NCBI GenBank assembly: GCA_023255285.1
Contig: JALRIY010000108.1
Span: forward strand, 1 to 7,543
DNA length: 7,543 nt
DNA from: Algoriphagus sp.
GTDB taxonomy: Bacteria; Bacteroidota; Bacteroidia; Cytophagales; Cyclobacteriaceae
Reading direction: 5' to 3'
Positions 1-5,255 of this stretch are shown here, in pieces. Each line of letters begins with the position of its first letter. Positions within the stretch are counted from its first letter, which is position 1. The notes below the pieces were generated by a model. It was not told the origin of the DNA and ran no database searches. It saw only the letters and a program-made list of their open reading frames with translations. A program made the position numbers and the translations under genes.

Positions 1-179
1 GGGTAGCTGGTGAGTTCTTCTACCGGTACCACTTGTGCTCCTTGTGCTTCAATAAATTCTTGGGTGCCGCCAGTGGAATAGATGGTCACGCCCTGCTGTT
101 TGAGCAAAGCAATGATGGGTTCCAACTGATCCTTGTAATAAACGGAGATGAGGGCAGATTTTATTTTTTTGAGAGTCAT
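1..179 (-). CDS. purH: PurH N-terminus (bifunctional AICAR formyltransferase / IMP cyclohydrolase), partial
   Basis: Only the first 59 codons are present; the gene continues past the left edge. PurH carries out the last two steps of de novo purine synthesis in the cytoplasm, formylating AICAR and closing the ring to IMP. The visible part belongs to the N-terminal IMP cyclohydrolase (MGS-like) domain. It shows the family opening KSALISVYYKD (residues 7-17), the phosphate-binding STGGT loop at 35-39, and the following segment PVEELTSYP at 52-60, which matches the usual 'V.DLT.FPE' region. The ATG at 179 is the only sensible start because the conserved domain begins within six residues. A TAnnTTTG element lies about 33 bases upstream. 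The other purine gene in the window, purN, is about 3 kb upstream on the same strand. The assignment is by recognition of the motif pattern and I consider it secure; the C-terminal transformylase domain cannot be seen. Confidence 0.92.
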   Translation of the reverse strand, partial: MTLKKIKSALISVYYKDQLEPIIALLKQQGVTIYSTGGTQEFIEAQGAQVVPVEELTSY

Positions 180-211
180 AGGAGCAAAGCGGGATGAGTT
201 TTAAGAAGTGA

Positions 212-219
212 CAAAGGTA
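212..219 (-). promoter_or_regulatory. Candidate purH promoter -7 element (TACCTTTG)
   Basis: Read on the minus strand, the bases are TACCTTTG, an exact fit to the Bacteroidota -7 consensus TAnnTTTG recognised by the primary sigma factor of that phylum. It lies 32 bases before the purH ATG, giving an untranslated leader of about 25 bases. No clear TTTG-like -33 element is seen 19-21 bases further upstream, so the call rests on the -7 box and its position. Confidence 0.45.
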
Positions 220-263
220 GAAAAAATGTATGGAAGGGCTCGGGGGAAAGCAGAAGAAATTTC

Positions 264-395
264 TCAAGAAAAGTGTTTGGAAATTTCAATTGTTAGCCGG
301 AAAACTCCTGTGGTGGGTACCAGAAAAAATAAGAGGCTAGCAATCGGTTTTCCTTGCAGCGCTTGAAATTTGCGCGTGGAACTAAATGAACTACT
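264..395 (-). pseudogene. Possible decayed C-terminal remnant of a paralogue of the seven-helix membrane gene
   Basis: The gap between the DUF202 gene and purH contains an open minus-strand frame of about 43 codons with no ATG. It includes the seven residues QALQGKP, encoded by 20 bases (346-365) identical to those that encode the same residues near the C-terminus of the membrane gene at 839-1675. After that match the remnant reads IASLLFFLVP and stops at 264-266, whereas the intact gene reads LLRGNSTKTG. The frame overlaps the last bases of the DUF202 gene. The match is short, so this could instead be a small local duplication or gene-conversion tract, and I would not treat it as an expressed gene. 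Confidence 0.2.
346..365. repeat. 20-base direct repeat, copy 1 (intergenic)
   Basis: GGTTTTCCTTGCAGCGCTTG occurs here and again at 891-910 in the same orientation. Identity ends at both edges: the left flank is C here and G there, and the right flank is A here and C there. This copy lies downstream of the DUF202 stop codon, outside any convincing gene. A 20-base exact match is not expected by chance in a window of this size. Confidence 0.9.
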
Positions 396-678
396 TCAAA
401 TAGTCGTCTTTGTAATCGCCGATGTGTTTTTCGCTTTCCTTGATTTTCTTTGAATTAGAAAGAAAATTAATGAGCCCGGTGCCAAAGACCACGACCGCCA
501 CTCCGATCAAAAGGAGTTCAACGGCTTCCTTATTTGGAATAGTAGTTAGGTTATTTACACTAATTCCAGCGACCAAAAAATACATGGAGGTTCGGATAAA
601 GGAAAGAAAGGTGGATTGATTGGCGAGGATGGTGCGCTGTAGGGCTAACTTTTCTCTTAAAATTAAATCCTTATTCAT
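391..678 (-). CDS. DUF202 family small membrane protein (YidH-like)
   Basis: This 95-residue protein carries the DUF202 signature at residues 11-32: LALQRTILAN followed by an S-x-x-R-T pattern, close to the family form 'LA.eRT.LAn.RT.la..RT'. Two membrane segments follow, at about 31-46 and 54-74, and the tail from 75 on is charged (KKIKESEKHIGDYKDDYLK) and probably cytoplasmic. The length is typical of the family. DUF202 proteins sit in the inner membrane and their biochemical function is not established, so no function is assigned. The ATG at 678 places the signature ten residues from the N-terminus, as is common in the family. The gene is separated by 160 bases from the upstream membrane gene and has its own candidate -7 box (708-715), which suggests separate transcription. 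There is no clear terminator between it and purH. Confidence 0.85.
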   Translation of the reverse strand: MNKDLILREKLALQRTILANQSTFLSFIRTSMYFLVAGISVNNLTTIPNKEAVELLLIGVAVVVFGTGLINFLSNSKKIKESEKHIGDYKDDYLK

Positions 679-707
679 AAAAATTAATTGGCAGGTTGTG
701 TAGCTAT

Positions 708-715
708 CAAAATTA
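708..715 (-). promoter_or_regulatory. Candidate promoter -7 element (TAATTTTG) for the DUF202 gene
   Basis: The minus strand reads TAATTTTG, an exact match to the Bacteroidota -7 consensus TAnnTTTG, 29 bases before the ATG of the DUF202 gene. The resulting leader would be about 20-25 bases. No convincing -33 TTTG lies at the normal spacing; the nearest is about 37 bases upstream, which is too far. Confidence 0.45.
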
Positions 716-740
716 AACTAAAATCGATAAAGAGGCTTCT

Positions 741-756
741 TTTGGAGTAATCCAAA
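741..756. repeat. Small hairpin, 6-base stem with 4-base loop
   Basis: TTTGGA-GTAA-TCCAAA forms a perfect six-pair stem. It lies between the end of the seven-helix membrane gene and the promoter of the DUF202 gene, just upstream of that promoter. No run of U follows on either strand, so it is not a classical intrinsic terminator. It may be an operator dyad, or it may help end the transcript from the upstream gene. Confidence 0.35.
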
Positions 757-764
757 TTCCAGTT

Positions 765-801
765 TGAGGTTTTAGTGGAACTTTAAGTCGCTTAAACCTC
801 A
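765..801. repeat. Overlapping inverted repeats downstream of the seven-helix membrane gene
   Basis: Two alternative stems share bases. The outer one pairs TGAGGTTT (765-772) with AAACCTCA (794-801), eight perfect pairs around a 21-base loop. The inner one pairs TTTAAG (782-787) with CTTAAA (791-796) around the triloop TCG. Bases 794-796 cannot take part in both. The structure begins about 40 bases after the stop codon of the membrane gene on its transcript, so it may stabilise or terminate that RNA. Neither strand has a U-tract after the stem. Confidence 0.35.
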
Positions 802-838
802 GATTCACTTGACTTTTGCTGGAGACCCTTATCTCTCG

Positions 839-1675
839 TTAGTCACCTTTATTTTGGATTCCAGTCTTCGTTGAATTGCCGCGAAGGAGGGGTTTTCCTT
901 GCAGCGCTTGCACTAGTGTGAACAGAGCTAAAATCCCATAGAGGAGAGCAAGGACCACGGTACCCTTGGTGTTTTTTATCAAATAGAAAGAGAGGACTGG
1001 GAGCACCTGCAAGGCATGCATGCCAATGAAATGCGATACGCGGAGATCGCCTACTGTTTTGCTCCAACCCAGGATCCATAAGTTAGAATTGTCATTCACG
1101 GCCCCTACCGTATGACTAAGCCGAGAACCCATCGCAAAGCCTTCGAAGGAGAAGACCACAAAAATCAGGATACTCAAGCGGATGGCCCAGAGGTAGTAGG
1201 GAGGGAGTTGTGGAAATGATTGCGTAAAAAACTGGAAGCCAACAAATGCAGTGTAAAGTGTGACGAGCGTGGCCGCCAGAGCCATCATCGAAAAGAGGCT
1301 TGCGTATAAGGGGGAACTGGTATTGTAGTGGGAGATTTCTCCTTTTCCGGCCATGATGGCGATGTAGACGATTTCAAATCCCAGAAGCAGGATGACTGAC
1401 CAGTTGAACAAGGGCTGATTGAAGTCTACCAAGTAATGGCAGTACCAAGCCATGGCCCACGAAAACAGGAAGGTGGAGAGGGCAAACTTAAACGGTTTGA
1501 GCCAAGCACTGACACCATACACTTGGGTGGAGCTAGTTTTCGATACTACTAAAAAGATCAACCCAAGGACTAGGCAAAGGAGGCCGTAGTAAAATAAGGT
1601 TTCGTTTCTGGACTTGAGTTCTGAGAGAAAGGAGATCAATGGAATTTTTGGAGATTTTCGACTAGATCGAAACAA
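839..1675 (-). CDS. Unrecognised integral membrane protein with about seven helices
   Basis: I do not recognise a named family. The 278-residue product has hydrophobic segments at about 27-45, 61-83, 89-108, 123-150, 161-180, 217-234 and 238-257, consistent with a seven-helix inner-membrane protein, and a polar C-terminal tail. Motifs that look conserved are W58-LKPFKF at the start of helix 2, the acidic stretch near EIVYIAIMAGKGE (101-113), and GDLRVSHFIGMHALQ (209-223), which places H215 and H220 at a membrane boundary. The start is unusual: it must be TTG at 1675 (or TTG at 1639), because the only in-frame upstream ATG (1684) is followed directly by TAG. It begins 15 bases after the DUF1648 gene stops, so the two are probably co-transcribed and perhaps translationally coupled. 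The coding sequence for QALQGKP (257-262 region) contains one copy of the 20-base repeat also found at 346-365. No function is proposed. Confidence 0.8.
   Translation of the reverse strand: MFRSSRKSPKIPLISFLSELKSRNETLFYYGLLCLVLGLIFLVVSKTSSTQVYGVSAWLKPFKFALSTFLFSWAMAWYCHYLVDFNQPLFNWSVILLLGFEIVYIAIMAGKGEISHYNTSSPLYASLFSMMALAATLVTLYTAFVGFQFFTQSFPQLPPYYLWAIRLSILIFVVFSFEGFAMGSRLSHTVGAVNDNSNLWILGWSKTVGDLRVSHFIGMHALQVLPVLSFYLIKNTKGTVVLALLYGILALFTLVQALQGKPLLRGNSTKTGIQNKGD
891..910. repeat. 20-base direct repeat, copy 2 (inside the seven-helix membrane gene)
   Basis: Identical to 346-365. Here the minus strand encodes QALQGKP near the C-terminus of the membrane protein, so this is the copy with an evident coding role and probably the source of the duplicate. 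Confidence 0.9.
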
Positions 1676-1690
1676 GATCTACATTTTATT

Positions 1691-2200
1691 TCATTCCTGA
1701 TTCTTCCCCTGTACTGATTTGATTACAAAATAAATAAGCGGAATAAAAATGAGTCCTGCGGTCAAGGGTAAAAACCATCCGCCTAGTCCGGCTGCTTTTC
1801 CAGTAGCATGCTGGATGGTCATGAATTCAATCCCTCCAAAAACCAGGACTAAAACTAGTTTGAGGTAGCGGAGCATTCTAGTTGCTAAAGTATAAAGCCG
1901 TAAGGCGTTGTCTTGCGTAATGGCTGTGGGATAATTGAAGATGTGAGGGTACCGATTTAGTACCGTAATCCCGATGAACAGGAGGGTGGCGATGATAGGC
2001 AAACGAATAATTGATGTCTTTCCTCCAAAGTCATCGGCCTCTCCGGCTGCATTGTAATGCGTAGGAATTGTCTCAGGCAAGGTGGAATAGTGGCAGATTG
2101 TCAAGGTCCAGAGCGCCAGTAGGATTAGCCAGCCGAGAAGTTCCATGAGCTTGTCTGCGGTGGTCGGGATTAGTTTGATTTTTGGTCTTTCTTCTTCCAT
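1691..2200 (-). CDS. DUF1648 domain membrane protein
   Basis: This 169-residue inner-membrane protein has the DUF1648 signature in the loop after the first helix: LPETIPTHYNAAGEADDFGG at 41-60, followed by K61. These are the family's LP..IP.H....G..D..G.K positions. Predicted helices lie at about 20-36, 64-80, 112-130 and 141-160. A second stretch, NRYPHIFNYP (82-91) followed by the NALRLYTLATRML region (98-110), resembles Bacteroidota members of the family. DUF1648 also occurs at the N-terminus of SdpI-type immunity and signalling proteins, but this protein is shorter and no SdpI-specific partner is visible, so I assign only the domain. The ATG at 2200 leaves a short acidic N-terminus before helix 1. 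It starts 20 bases after the hydrolase stops and ends 15 bases before the next membrane gene starts, so it looks like the middle gene of a three-gene unit. Confidence 0.85.
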   Translation of the reverse strand: MEEERPKIKLIPTTADKLMELLGWLILLALWTLTICHYSTLPETIPTHYNAAGEADDFGGKTSIIRLPIIATLLFIGITVLNRYPHIFNYPTAITQDNALRLYTLATRMLRYLKLVLVLVFGGIEFMTIQHATGKAAGLGGWFLPLTAGLIFIPLIYFVIKSVQGKNQE

Positions 2201-2220
2201 TAGTGGTTAGGGTAGCAATC

Positions 2221-3153
2221 CTATTTGGATTTACTAGATTTTTTGTATTCCAACGCTCGATGTTTTATCCACTGCATGGCATCTTCAACCGGTGTTTCAT
2301 CACTAGCAGATGCCGTGTTGTGTCCCAAATTTGAATAGAGGCGATTCTCAAAAGGTTTTCCTTCCCCCTTTAGCTGATTTAATTGTTCGATACACAGCTG
2401 GGCAGGAACCTGAATATCCTTTGCTCCAAAGAGCCAAAGTCCAGGGATAGTGAGTTTGGTTAGGAAGTGTTTCGGGTCTGTAGCCGTAAATTGAAATCGA
2501 TCGGGATCGTTTTTGATGTGTTCGCGTGCTTCAGCTTCGGAATGGTTTTCCCAGTAATTCGGGTCTCCATTTGTGTGAAATTGAAACCGAAGTTGTTCGA
2601 GGCTGGTGATCGTTGGCCCGCTAAATACAACCATAAAATCTACGGAAGGATTTAGGGTAGCCGCCATCGGAATGATCCATCCAGCCTGACTAGCGCCAAC
2701 CAATCCGACAGGTAGCTTATTCACAAGCTCATGAAGTTTATTCACCGCCGCGCTCGCATCTTTTGCCAAAAGGCTAAGGTTCATGGAATCCACATTATTG
2801 GTACCTACCTCCGGACCCGCATAAATTCCCTCAGACCCCCCGACTCCTCGTTTGTCATAAGTGAGCACAGTAATCCCATGGGCCGCGACCCGTTCTGCAA
2901 ACAAACCCATTCGTTTTTCTTGGCCTGATCCATGGACAAGGACTATGGCTGCTTGTGGATGGGTAGGTGAAAAGAGGGTTCCTGCGAGGAGTACCCCTTC
3001 ACTGGAAAAAGTGATGTCCCTTCGGGTAAGGGAGTCTATGGATTGCGCAGCTACCTGATTGAATACAATCAAGCATAGAAAAAATAAAGGCAGGGAAAGT
3101 AGCGGCTTGATGCGTTGATTATTGATTAGTTTTCCAATTTGAAGCCTTTTCAT
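2221..3153 (-). CDS. Secreted alpha/beta hydrolase (putative esterase or peptidase)
   Basis: The 310-residue protein begins with a basic N-terminus and a hydrophobic core (about 18-33), with a likely signal peptidase I site after VAA (34-36), so it is probably periplasmic or exported. The mature part has an alpha/beta hydrolase core: HGSG at 74-77 (oxyanion region), YDKRGVGGSEG at 99-109, the nucleophile elbow GASQAG at 153-158 with S155, the acid D246 in LFGAKD, and H278 in NLGH. All three catalytic residues are therefore present and correctly ordered. A lid-like insertion lies at about 183-230. The fold is close to the dienelactone hydrolase / 'alpha/beta hydrolase family' esterases common in Bacteroidota; the substrate cannot be inferred. 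AAGG just upstream of the ATG is a weak ribosome-binding site. The gene lies 84 bases after purN and 20 bases before the DUF1648 gene; no clear promoter was seen in the 84-base gap, so it may be read through from purN. Confidence 0.88.
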   Translation of the reverse strand: MKRLQIGKLINNQRIKPLLSLPLFFLCLIVFNQVAAQSIDSLTRRDITFSSEGVLLAGTLFSPTHPQAAIVLVHGSGQEKRMGLFAERVAAHGITVLTYDKRGVGGSEGIYAGPEVGTNNVDSMNLSLLAKDASAAVNKLHELVNKLPVGLVGASQAGWIIPMAATLNPSVDFMVVFSGPTITSLEQLRFQFHTNGDPNYWENHSEAEAREHIKNDPDRFQFTATDPKHFLTKLTIPGLWLFGAKDIQVPAQLCIEQLNQLKGEGKPFENRLYSNLGHNTASASDETPVEDAMQWIKHRALEYKKSSKSK

Positions 3154-3237
3154 ATGCCTTGGTTTAATCGCTATTTTTCAGTTTTATAATGTCGAATGAA
3201 GAATGTCCAAGACTGATTGAAGAAGAGGAAGTGGTGT

Positions 3238-3795
3238 TTAAAGTAAACTTTCAATTACCCCTGCAAAGTACCGATGCTCCAAGGCAAGGACCTTGGCGGC
3301 GATGGTTTCTGCGCTATCCTCGGGGAGGAGGGAGGTGGCCGCCTGAAAAATAATTTTTCCCTCGTCGTAGTGCTCGTTGACCAAGTGGATGGTAATCCCC
3401 GACTCGGTCTCTCCAGCAGCCTTCACGGCTTCATGCACATGATGCCCATACATGCCTTTTCCTCCGTACTTGGGGAGTAAAGCAGGATGGATATTCACCA
3501 TGCGATTGGGAAAGGCTCGGATAAGTGCATCTGGAACCTTCAGCAGGAATCCCGCCAAAATCACCCAATCTACCTGGGCCTCTCTTAGCTTTTCCAAGAG
3601 TAAGCCTTCCTCCAATTCGGGTCGGGTAAAGGTAAACGTCGGAACTCCGAATTTTTGTGCTCGCGCCAAAACCCCAGCCGTAGTCTTGTTGGCTGCGACC
3701 AGCACCACCTTCCCTTTGAAGGAATGGGCAAAGTGCTCCATGATTTTTTCGGCATTGCTGCCAGAGCCGGTGGCGAGAATTGCGAGATGCTTCAT
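3238..3795 (-). CDS. purN: Phosphoribosylglycinamide formyltransferase (GART)
   Basis: PurN transfers a formyl group from 10-formyltetrahydrofolate to glycinamide ribonucleotide (GAR), the third step of purine synthesis, in the cytoplasm. The 185-residue protein opens with KHLAILATGSGSNAEKI, where GSGSN (10-14) is the phosphate-binding loop for GAR. The folate-side motif ILAGFLLKVP is at 79-88. The catalytic motif NIHPALLPKYGGKGMYG runs from 101 with N101 and H103, and D144 in NEHYDEGKII matches the third catalytic residue of the family. Length is slightly short of the roughly 190-210 usual. I chose the ATG at 3795 rather than an in-frame TTG eight codons upstream, because the beta strand KHLAILATGSGSN normally begins at the N-terminus. 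It diverges from the phytase operon, and its own promoter is not evident. purH lies on the same strand about 3 kb downstream. Confidence 0.95.
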   Translation of the reverse strand: MKHLAILATGSGSNAEKIMEHFAHSFKGKVVLVAANKTTAGVLARAQKFGVPTFTFTRPELEEGLLLEKLREAQVDWVILAGFLLKVPDALIRAFPNRMVNIHPALLPKYGGKGMYGHHVHEAVKAAGETESGITIHLVNEHYDEGKIIFQAATSLLPEDSAETIAAKVLALEHRYFAGVIESLL

Positions 3796-3931
3796 GGGAA
3801 TTTCAATTTTGTACTGCAAGATAAATGATTTAAGGTAGGGAGAAGAACGCGCATCATTAAATACTAGGGTAGAGGAAAATCGAATGAGGTAAGCAACTTG
3901 CTTCCAGGCTGAATTTTTGTAGGATTTTCTG

Positions 3932-3954
3932 TTTCATGTTAACTCAAAATGAAA
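3932..3954. promoter_or_regulatory. Imperfect dyad TTTCAT-N11-ATGAAA, possible operator
   Basis: Six perfect pairs flank an 11-base centre in which two further pairs (3939-3940 with 3946-3947) are also symmetric. Its half-site spacing, about 17 bases centre to centre, would fit a dimeric regulator. It sits 137 bases from the purN start and 209 from the phytase start. It may equally be chance in AT-rich DNA; no regulator is identified. Confidence 0.2.
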
Positions 3955-4055
3955 TGAATTTCCCCCTTTTTAGATTCTAGAGAAGGATTTTTTTAAGTTT
4001 TTGACAAGATTTTTTTATTCCCACTTCTGAATGAGACCCAGGAGTTAGGTGAATG

Positions 4056-4067
4056 TTAGCAGGCTAA
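4056..4067. promoter_or_regulatory. 12-base palindrome TTAGC-AG-GCTAA, possible operator
   Basis: Two five-base half-sites are separated by two bases. The spacer is too short for a stable RNA hairpin, so a protein-binding site is more likely than a structure. It lies 57 bases upstream of the phytase -7 element, a position compatible with an activator, but the site matches no motif I know. Confidence 0.2.
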
Positions 4068-4123
4068 GTCTAATGGTAAAGATTTTATAATTTTTTGGTT
4101 CTATTCCACTAATTCTACGAGGA

Positions 4124-4131
4124 TAGTTTTG
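4124..4131 (+). promoter_or_regulatory. Candidate -7 element (TAGTTTTG) of the phytase operon
   Basis: TAGTTTTG fits the Bacteroidota consensus TAnnTTTG exactly and lies 31 bases before the phytase ATG, giving a leader of about 25 bases. A TTG at 4095-4097 is 26 bases upstream, longer than the usual -33 to -7 spacing, so recognition may depend on an activator. Confidence 0.45.
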
Positions 4132-4162
4132 CCCATTGAAATATTTTATCACCTAAGTTTAT

Positions 4163-5245
4163 ATGGGAAGGTCTATCCTTATTTTTAGTTTATTTCTTGG
4201 ATTACTTTTCTCCTGTACTCCGGTAAAGGAAAAGGAGGAAATCACACAGCCAAAAATTGCAGCTTCGGTAATTACCGACACCGTGAGCTACGATACCGAT
4301 GATCCTGCCATTTGGATTCATCCCAGCGACCCCAGCAAAAGTCTGGTAATTGGAACTGACAAGGATTCCTTGGGTGCCCTGTATGTCTTCAATTTGGAAG
4401 GAAAAATTGTGGACTCACTGGTGCGAAAAGGCATTCAGCGTCCCAATAACGTGGATGTAGGATATGGTTTGACCCTTGCGGATGGATCTAAGGTAGATTT
4501 TGCAGTAACTGGAGAGCGATTGACTTCCAGACTACGTTTTTTCTCGCTACCCGATATGCAAGAGTTGAAACCCGGTGGATTTGAGATTTTTTTGGGAGAG
4601 GAGGGTCCTGATTTCAGAGACCTAATGGGTATTGCACTTTACAATAGCCCAAGCACAGGCAAGCAGTATGTAATCGCAGGACGTAAAAACGGGCCTACAG
4701 ATGGTACTTACCTCTGGCAATACGAGATCACCACTGAGGCGGGTGTCTTAGGGCTTAAGTTGGTTAGAAAGTTTGGCCAGTTTTCAGGGAAAAAAGAAAT
4801 CGAAGCCATTGCAGTAGATGAGGAGCTTGGCTACGTCTACTATTCCGACGAAGGTGTAGGGGTGAGAAAGTATGCTGCTGAACCGGGTATGGGAAATAAA
4901 GAACTTGCACTTTTTGCAACTGAAGGTTTTGCAGACGATCATGAGGGCATTTGCATTTACGAGTTAGACGATTCTACGGGATACCTGCTCGTTTCCGATC
5001 AGCAGGCCAACCTATTCCATGTTTTCCCGAGGGAAGGAAGTTCCGAAAACCCGCATGCCCATTCCCTAATTACAAAAGTATTGCTCAGTACCAACCAAAG
5101 TGATGGGTCGGAAGTGAGTAGCCGTTCATTTGGGCCAAAATTTCCAAAAGGGATTTTTATAGCCATGTCGGATAACAAAACCTTCCACTTCTACCGATGG
5201 GAAGATGTGGCAGGAAAGCAATTGAAATCTAGAAAAAACAATTAA
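4163..5245 (+). CDS. Lipoprotein beta-propeller phytase (3-phytase type)
   Basis: Beta-propeller phytases use calcium to remove phosphates from phytate (inositol hexakisphosphate). The 360-residue product has a lipoprotein signal ending in LLFSC, with C18 as the lipidated cysteine, then a short linker and one complete propeller. Family landmarks run in order: DTDDPAIWIHPSDP (44-57), GTDKD with K67 (64-68), PNNVDV (94-99), R119 in GERL, Y160 and K175 of the LYNSPSTGK...GRKNG region, E214 in IEAIAVD, YSDEGVGVRKY (227-237), DDHEGI with D259 and E261 (258-263), GYLLVSDQ (273-280), and FPKGIFIAMSDN followed by WEDVA near the end (327-350), like the 'YPFGLFVAQDG...WERIA' close of Bacillus phytases. 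The residue equivalent to the Bacillus active-site lysine's neighbouring glutamate appears to be N176. The alignment is from memory. The TonB receptor gene starts 10 bases downstream, so the two are probably one operon. Acidic residues right after the cysteine suggest surface display. Confidence 0.93.
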   Translation: MGRSILIFSLFLGLLFSCTPVKEKEEITQPKIAASVITDTVSYDTDDPAIWIHPSDPSKSLVIGTDKDSLGALYVFNLEGKIVDSLVRKGIQRPNNVDVGYGLTLADGSKVDFAVTGERLTSRLRFFSLPDMQELKPGGFEIFLGEEGPDFRDLMGIALYNSPSTGKQYVIAGRKNGPTDGTYLWQYEITTEAGVLGLKLVRKFGQFSGKKEIEAIAVDEELGYVYYSDEGVGVRKYAAEPGMGNKELALFATEGFADDHEGICIYELDDSTGYLLVSDQQANLFHVFPREGSSENPHAHSLITKVLLSTNQSDGSEVSSRSFGPKFPKGIFIAMSDNKTFHFYRWEDVAGKQLKSRKNN

Positions 5246-5255
5246 TCAAAACCCT

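Larger units (their letters stand above)
3796..4162. other. Divergent AT-rich gap between purN and the phytase gene
   Basis: The 367-base gap carries the leaders of two divergent transcripts. It contains no convincing open frame and no RNA gene that I can recognise. It does contain an imperfect dyad (3932-3954), a cluster of T-tracts (3967-4016), a 12-base palindrome (4056-4067) and the phytase -7 element (4124-4131). No clean TAnnTTTG box is seen on the minus strand for purN; TATCTTGC about 30 bases before its ATG is a poor match. Confidence 0.6.

Noticed and set aside
49..267. A 72-codon minus-strand frame across the purH start
   Set aside because: It overlaps purH in another frame, and its cysteine- and histidine-rich composition does not look like a real protein.
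287..353. Inverted repeats CAATTGTTAGCC/GGCTAGCAATCG and GGAAAAC/GTTTTCC in the gap before purH
   Set aside because: The pairs are staggered rather than nested, one has mismatches and the loops are long, so no simple hairpin or terminator results.
2467..3058. Three plus-strand open frames opposite the hydrolase
   Set aside because: They overlap one another and the hydrolase, whose catalytic triad and signal peptide are intact.
3796..3819. A longer purN with eight extra N-terminal residues from TTG 3819
   Set aside because: The GAR-binding strand normally starts at the N-terminus and an ATG is present exactly there at 3795.
3452..3838. A 128-codon plus-strand open frame opposite purN
   Set aside because: It is antisense to a gene with clear catalytic motifs, has no recognisable domain, and lacks a promoter; it is a by-product of purN codon use.
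4001..4006. TTGACA, like a sigma-70 -35 box
   Set aside because: No TATAAT-like -10 lies 16-18 bases downstream, and this phylum uses a different promoter pattern.
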